Assembly: GCA_027577415.1 (NCBI GenBank)
Contig: JANBQS010000910.1
Location: 1-10,533, forward strand
DNA length: 10,533 bases
Direction: 5' to 3'
DNA from: Coemansia sp. RSA 922
Taxonomy: Eukaryota > Kickxellomycota > Kickxellomycetes > Kickxellales > Kickxellaceae
Shown: piece after piece, positions 6,791 to 10,533 of the stretch
Layout: every line of letters begins with the position of its first letter
How positions within the stretch are numbered: the first letter of the stretch is position 1
Made by a program: the position numbers and the translations under genes
Notes under the pieces: generated by a model
What the model was told of the DNA's origin: nothing
What the model saw: only the letters and a program-made list of their open reading frames with translations
Database searches by the model: none

Positions 6791-8548
6791 ATGTATGCCC
6801 CTACGCCGTTTCAGTTCCTTCCGTCGCACATCGTCCAACATATAGTCGACTATGTCGTGGATAGCATCCGTGTGCGCTTTAACAAGGATGGAGTGGACTT
6901 GAAAAGACACGAGAAGCTTCTGATTCCGTTGCAGTGGGTCTGTCGCAACTTTCGCTACAATCTTCACTCGCGCTTCTTTAGCGAATGTGAGCTAAGTCTG
7001 CCTTCCTCTAACGCCGAGGCTAGTGACTCCGAGGCTAGTGACTACGAGGCTAGTGACGCTAGGATCAACGAGCCAGCAGGTGTTACTTGGCCGTCGAGCC
7101 CCCAAGCGCCTGTCTACCCTACATACCACTTGGTCAAAACCCTGAGGATATGGATGGACTCTTGGGAGGCCTATTCGGGCGAAGCGCTGAGGATGCTGTC
7201 TGTCCCGCCATATGATGACGTTGCGTTTCCGCTGGCCAAAAAACTTTCAGTCGTTCTTCACTATAGCAGCAGGCGCAAAGGGTATAAGGGTAGCGGTGGC
7301 GGCTTTCCAGATTACACTCAGTACAACATCAGAGACTTTGTTGGTCGCGTCGCAGAGATGGCACCTACGATTGGCGAAGTATATATTGATATGCGGGACG
7401 AGACGACGGACGAAGACCACGAAGGAGAGGGCTATTTTACGAATCTTTCTACGCAACTGTTCGAGATTGGGAATATGACAGTATTTTATGATCCCAGATG
7501 CGAAATGGCGCATCATATTAACTTGGATTATATTCAAGACCTTGTTCGCCTTACGTCTTATGTCGACTATATGGCTGCCGAGCTTTTGCCGCTGACTCGA
7601 CGTAGCGCTCAGACCCTGCAATACCTTGACATCAGATTGTATTTTGGTGCAGATATTACAGGACTGATTCAAGATCCAGACAGCGGCGAGTATGCAGAGT
7701 ATCCACAGCTGCGTACATTAAAAATGGGCCAGGACAAGAAAAACAAAGCCTACAGGAAAATAGGCTTTGGTGGCGCAATACCGTTTCCCTCTCTTCAGCG
7801 GCTGTGTATCAAATCACTCTATCCTTTTGACGACGACGTATTTTTCAGGGGAAACGCAGCCACATTGGAGTATCTGGCCTTGTCGCTGTGCCAAAATGCA
7901 ATTGATATTCTCAGCAGGCGCAACGTTTTTACGCCCGTCAGTCATCCACGACTACAATGTGTCAACATTGTACCACTCTCGAAATACACGCCAAATGGCT
8001 TCAACACCGCCGCTGCCTATCTGGAATTTGTTATGAGCATTGCGCCTGGTGCATCTGTGCGACAAGTTTACGAAGTAGAATCGTATAGCAAAGACATTGC
8101 TCCAGCGCTCTTGGTGCTTGGTACCTACGCTTGTATCCAAGTTCTGTCTTTGCCTGGTACATGCGTATCGATTTGGCAGGCTATCTCACTAATCAAGTCG
8201 CTGCCACTTCTTTCGGATCTGACGACCGGAGCCCCAAGACTAGGTGAGCTTCCTCAGGGAGTTTCTCCAGCCGATCTCCCCGATTATGTGCGCTCGAACT
8301 ACGCCCCTATGGGCAAACGATTCCGGTGCTGGCATACCTATTATTGCTATGAGGACAATATTGCTGTAATAGCAACAGTTGTGCTACTGCTTGCGCTGGC
8401 CTGTCCCAACTTTGACTACGTTGCCCTAGACGTAGATCGCAAGAGGGAGCGGTTCATGAAGGCAGCGCAGGAGAAAATCGCCGAGCCCGGATTTAGTCAA
8501 GATGCGCCACGCCTGAGACGTCTGCTACTTGATAAGTGGAAAAATTGA
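6791..8548 (+). CDS. F-box/LRR-like protein, paralogue 2
   Basis: This is an intronless gene of 585 residues, a tandem paralogue of the gene at 4689. It opens with F-Q-F-L-P-S-H-I-V-Q-H-I-V-D-Y-V and P-L-Q-W-V-C-R-N-F-R, an F-box-like start. Weak LRR-type strands follow (Y-P-Q-L-R-T-L-K, F-P-S-L-Q-R-L-C-I, A-T-L-E-Y-L-A-L). The C-terminal block from W-Q-A-I-S-L-I-K-S-L-P-L-L-S-D-L-T through R-F-R-C-W-H, L-L-L-A-L-A-C-P-N-F-D-Y-V and A-P-R-L-R-R-L-L-L is nearly shared with paralogue 1. Residues 76-90 are three copies of E-A-S-D-x encoded by a 15-bp tandem repeat, an acidic insertion absent from paralogue 1. The role is unknown; a ubiquitin-ligase adaptor is the family-based guess. The intact frame and conserved core suggest a functional gene. 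Confidence 0.8.
   Translation: MYAPTPFQFLPSHIVQHIVDYVVDSIRVRFNKDGVDLKRHEKLLIPLQWVCRNFRYNLHSRFFSECELSLPSSNAEASDSEASDYEASDARINEPAGVTWPSSPQAPVYPTYHLVKTLRIWMDSWEAYSGEALRMLSVPPYDDVAFPLAKKLSVVLHYSSRRKGYKGSGGGFPDYTQYNIRDFVGRVAEMAPTIGEVYIDMRDETTDEDHEGEGYFTNLSTQLFEIGNMTVFYDPRCEMAHHINLDYIQDLVRLTSYVDYMAAELLPLTRRSAQTLQYLDIRLYFGADITGLIQDPDSGEYAEYPQLRTLKMGQDKKNKAYRKIGFGGAIPFPSLQRLCIKSLYPFDDDVFFRGNAATLEYLALSLCQNAIDILSRRNVFTPVSHPRLQCVNIVPLSKYTPNGFNTAAAYLEFVMSIAPGASVRQVYEVESYSKDIAPALLVLGTYACIQVLSLPGTCVSIWQAISLIKSLPLLSDLTTGAPRLGELPQGVSPADLPDYVRSNYAPMGKRFRCWHTYYCYEDNIAVIATVVLLLALACPNFDYVALDVDRKRERFMKAAQEKIAEPGFSQDAPRLRRLLLDKWKN
7016..7060 (+). repeat. 3 x 15-bp in-frame tandem repeat (EASD-x)
   Basis: Units at 7016-7030, 7031-7045 and 7046-7060 share GAGGCTAGTGAC and differ only in the last codon (TCC, TAC, GCT). 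They encode E-A-S-D followed by S, Y or A. Near-perfect copies indicate recent slippage. Confidence 0.92.
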
Positions 8549-8754
8549 AAAGTCAATGCTTCCATTACTTCAATATACGAAATATGTCAGCATGTATCCA
8601 AACAGTTTCGCAAATTGATCTGATTATCAAGACCACAAGAGATCTCCGATCAAAGTTCGTGTTTACAAAGCTAAAGTGATGCGTCTCGTTGTTCAGCTTT
8701 CTTTTGCTCTCTATATTTGTTTGATGTTTCTCTTGCGCACTTTAATTCATCTAA
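8549..8754. promoter_or_regulatory. Spacer between paralogue 2 and the SANT-repeat gene
   Basis: About 200 AT-rich bases containing the 3' end of the F-box-like gene and the presumed promoter of the next one, with a short pyrimidine-rich stretch at 8692-8712. ATGs at about 8679 and 8723 precede the start used for the SANT-repeat gene, and both are out of its frame. No other feature is seen. Confidence 0.4.
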
Positions 8755-10533
8755 ATGTTTGCTCGAAGAGCCTTTTGGCTGTCCGTTACTTACAAGGCGT
8801 TTGGTTTTGCAAGCCGACAACGGCCCTCGCCACTTCAGGCTCTATTGCCCGCCAGATGCCTCAATAGTCATTCACCAGCTGGGCCGAGCGCTGAAATTCG
8901 AAATAGAATTGTCGAAGAGGCTCGCCTGCTCCAGAAAGTCGATAAATCGATTCCGTGGTATCGCCTGGCTGCTAAATATCACCTATCGATTGGCACACTA
9001 CAAATTATCTGTAACCTGGCGGAAGTCGACGTTACGCTCAGACAGCAACAGAGCGCATTGGTAACCAAGCACTGCGGAGCGTCACTTTGACAGCATATTA
9101 GGCCGATGCAATTGGGAGGCAGTAGCGAGCGAGTTAGATACTCCGCTTGTCGAGTGCTTGGATCTTTTCGACGCCTCAAACTCGACGATACAGCCTCGCT
9201 CGCTAATTGAAACGTATGGCGGCTGGTCAAAGACGGACGTGGAAAAGTTGAAGCTGTTTATGGCGACCAACTATACAGATGGTTCTAATGTTGACTGGAA
9301 GCTTGCTGGTATCTATATGAACGTTCGCTCTTTTGAATGTCAGCGCGTAGGGCAAGGCACATTTAGTGACACGATCAGTGAAGTGGGATATCGGCGGATA
9401 TGCGAGCTACGCGAGTCTACATTGAGTTGGAAGGATATACACCAGTATTTCTTACAGTATCCAAGCGAAAAGTCGCTCATGAGCAGATATCACGAGTGTA
9501 GAAGGGGGCTGGAAGGATTTGCTACCGAAGGGCTTATAGCCCGATTAACTGACGAAGAGCGCGATCGAATGAAGGACTTGATCGAACAACACATGGAGTC
9601 GACAACTATATTGGAGTTGGTGGACATTATTAAGCGCGAGTTACCAGCTAGGCTAAAAAGTGATATTAGCATATTTTCTCGTCAATACGTTCACGAGCTA
9701 AAGGCGGGCCGCATGAATATGAACCAGATGATTCAGATGCGAGAGCTCGTAGCCGAGTACGGCGACGACTGGGACCGCATCGGCAAGGCGTTGGGTGTAC
9801 CACCATCTAGGGCTCGACGTAACTGGCTCGAACATAGTGGGGATGTTGGCAATAACTCTGCTTTGTCTATAGATGAGGCTCGCCAGCTGCAACAACTTAT
9901 CGACTCGGGCATTAAACCACAAGAAGCAACCAGACTTTTGAGAATAAGGCTATACAGGGCTTACCAAGACAAATCACCAGTCGCCAAATCTTTAGGTAAG
10001 TAAAGGTCCAATATGGTGGTGATAATCGTTCCACGCTACATGTACTAATGTTGCTATCTTTTTTGTCCATTTTAGCTTCAAGACGACGGGACTTTTTTGA
10101 AGATTATCCATGGGACTACGATTAGTGGAGTGATCAGATGGGAGCAGGCTAGCATGGTGCTTGATCGTTCGATATCAGCGTGAAAACAGCGGCTCAGTGC
10201 TATAAATCGCAAGCGTAAACGAAAACAAGCTTTGGATGACCGCGTGAACTCGGTGACTAGTGAGGTTCAAAGGCTGATCAAATCAAATGGTGCTGTTGAC
10301 TGGTCGCAAGTCCGTCAAACAACGGGACTGGGCATGCATGAGTGTCTTGAGCTCAGTCAGTACGACGTCGGCAAGACCAGCTGGGACTATAGACCGGATT
10401 CGTTTTCGCATAGCATGGTCGACCGCATGACCAGCTTTATTGAGGAGTACTATCCAGCGGCAGTTCCAGTGAACTCTCGAGCTGTGTCCAACTTTATGTG
10501 GGTCGCCATGGGTGACTGTATCCGCATACACAA
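8755..10533 (+). pseudogene. Broken Myb/SANT-repeat protein gene with mitochondrial-type N-terminus (runs off right edge)
   Basis: From ATG 8755 the first frame runs to TGA 9088-9090. Its first 46 residues contain Arg/Lys but no Asp or Glu (M-F-A-R-R-A-F-W...), like a mitochondrial presequence. A helix-turn-helix-like module follows (W-Y-R-L-A-A-K-Y-H, about 8956-8982). The sense then continues in the next frame, open from 9065, so a one-base shift lies between 9065 and 9088. That frame carries successive SANT-like modules: C-N-W-E-A-V-A-S-E-L (9107-9136), W-S-K-T-D...D-W-K-L-A (9224-9309), L-S-W-K-D-I (about 9425-9442), D-E-E-R-D-R-M-K (about 9551-9574), D-D-W-D-R-I-G-K-A-L (9764-9793) and a leucine-rich one (about 9866-9950). 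An 80-nt intron (9996-10075) follows. Exon 2 begins R-R-R-D-F-F-E-D-Y-P-W-D-Y-D, hits TAG at 10121-10123, resumes one frame over as S-G-V-I-R-W-E-Q-A-S, hits TGA at 10181-10183, then stays open to the window end with two more modules. Three lesions make a pseudogene likely; sequencing errors could explain some. Confidence 0.7.
9996..10075 (+). other. Spliceosomal intron, 80 nt
   Basis: The donor is GTAAGT at 9996-10001, the branch-point-like TACTAAT at 10043-10049, a T-rich tract lies at 10057-10074, and the acceptor is TTTTAG ending at 10075. Splicing here avoids the stop codon at 10001-10003 and joins the leucine-rich segment to R-R-R-D-F-F-E-D-Y-P-W. It is the only clear intron in the window. 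Confidence 0.85.

Noticed and set aside
7247..7672. Minus-strand 141-codon open frame inside the second F-box-like gene
   Set aside because: It is antisense to a well-conserved coding region and shows no recognisable motif; a shadow of the real frame.
2648..8626. AATTGATCTGAT occurs in two intergenic regions (about 2648 and 8613), suggesting a dispersed element
   Set aside because: A few 12-base matches are expected by chance in 10.5 kb, and the flanks are only vaguely alike.
9061..9093. Possible mini-intron (GT at 9061, AG at 9092-9093) that could explain the frame change in the SANT-repeat gene
   Set aside because: At 33 bases it is too short, it lacks a branch point, and removing it does not restore the downstream SANT frame.
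8755..10533. Transposon or integrase origin for the repeated helix-turn-helix-like modules
   Set aside because: No catalytic acidic triad, terminal inverted repeats or target-site duplication is visible; the tryptophan spacing fits SANT/Myb modules better.

Overview
The window looks like nuclear DNA of an early-diverging filamentous fungus, most likely a Kickxellales (Coemansia-type) genome. The reasons are compact and mostly intronless genes, pyrimidine-rich stretches just upstream of start codons, one short intron with textbook fungal splice signals, and two accessory families that I recognise as expanded in that group: F-box/LRR-like proteins of about 580 residues and proteins made of repeated Myb/SANT-like modules. 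This assignment rests on recognition, not on a search.

Layout. 1-592 is a long non-coding leader/promoter region. 593-1486 (+) encodes a seven-helix PQ-loop protein of the vacuolar cationic amino-acid transporter type, with a 7-codon upstream ORF just before it. Converging on it is 1567-2463 (-), a nuclear Myb/SANT-domain protein. That gene shares a divergent promoter region (2464-2998) with a small single-domain rhodanese at 2999-3484 (+). The rhodanese carries a 13-codon tandem duplication and has two possible in-frame starts.

From about 3660 the window becomes a birth-and-death locus. It holds a decayed N-terminal fragment of an F-box-like gene (3663-3879), an intact F-box/LRR-like gene (4689-6410), a decayed C-terminal fragment of another copy (about 6575-6679), and a second intact F-box/LRR-like gene (6791-8548). 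All lie on the + strand. The two intact genes share an 11-base promoter word at similar distances upstream of their ATGs.

8755 to the window end (+) is a Myb/SANT-repeat gene with a mitochondrial-presequence-like N-terminus. It contains a canonical 80-nt intron but is broken by two frameshifts and a stop codon, and it runs off the right edge. It reads as a recent pseudogene.

The left genes (transport, nuclear factor, sulfur/phosphatase-like enzyme) are independent housekeeping-type units with no evident shared pathway. The right two thirds is gene-family turnover. I see no tRNA, rRNA, transposase, terminal inverted repeat, CRISPR or operon structure.
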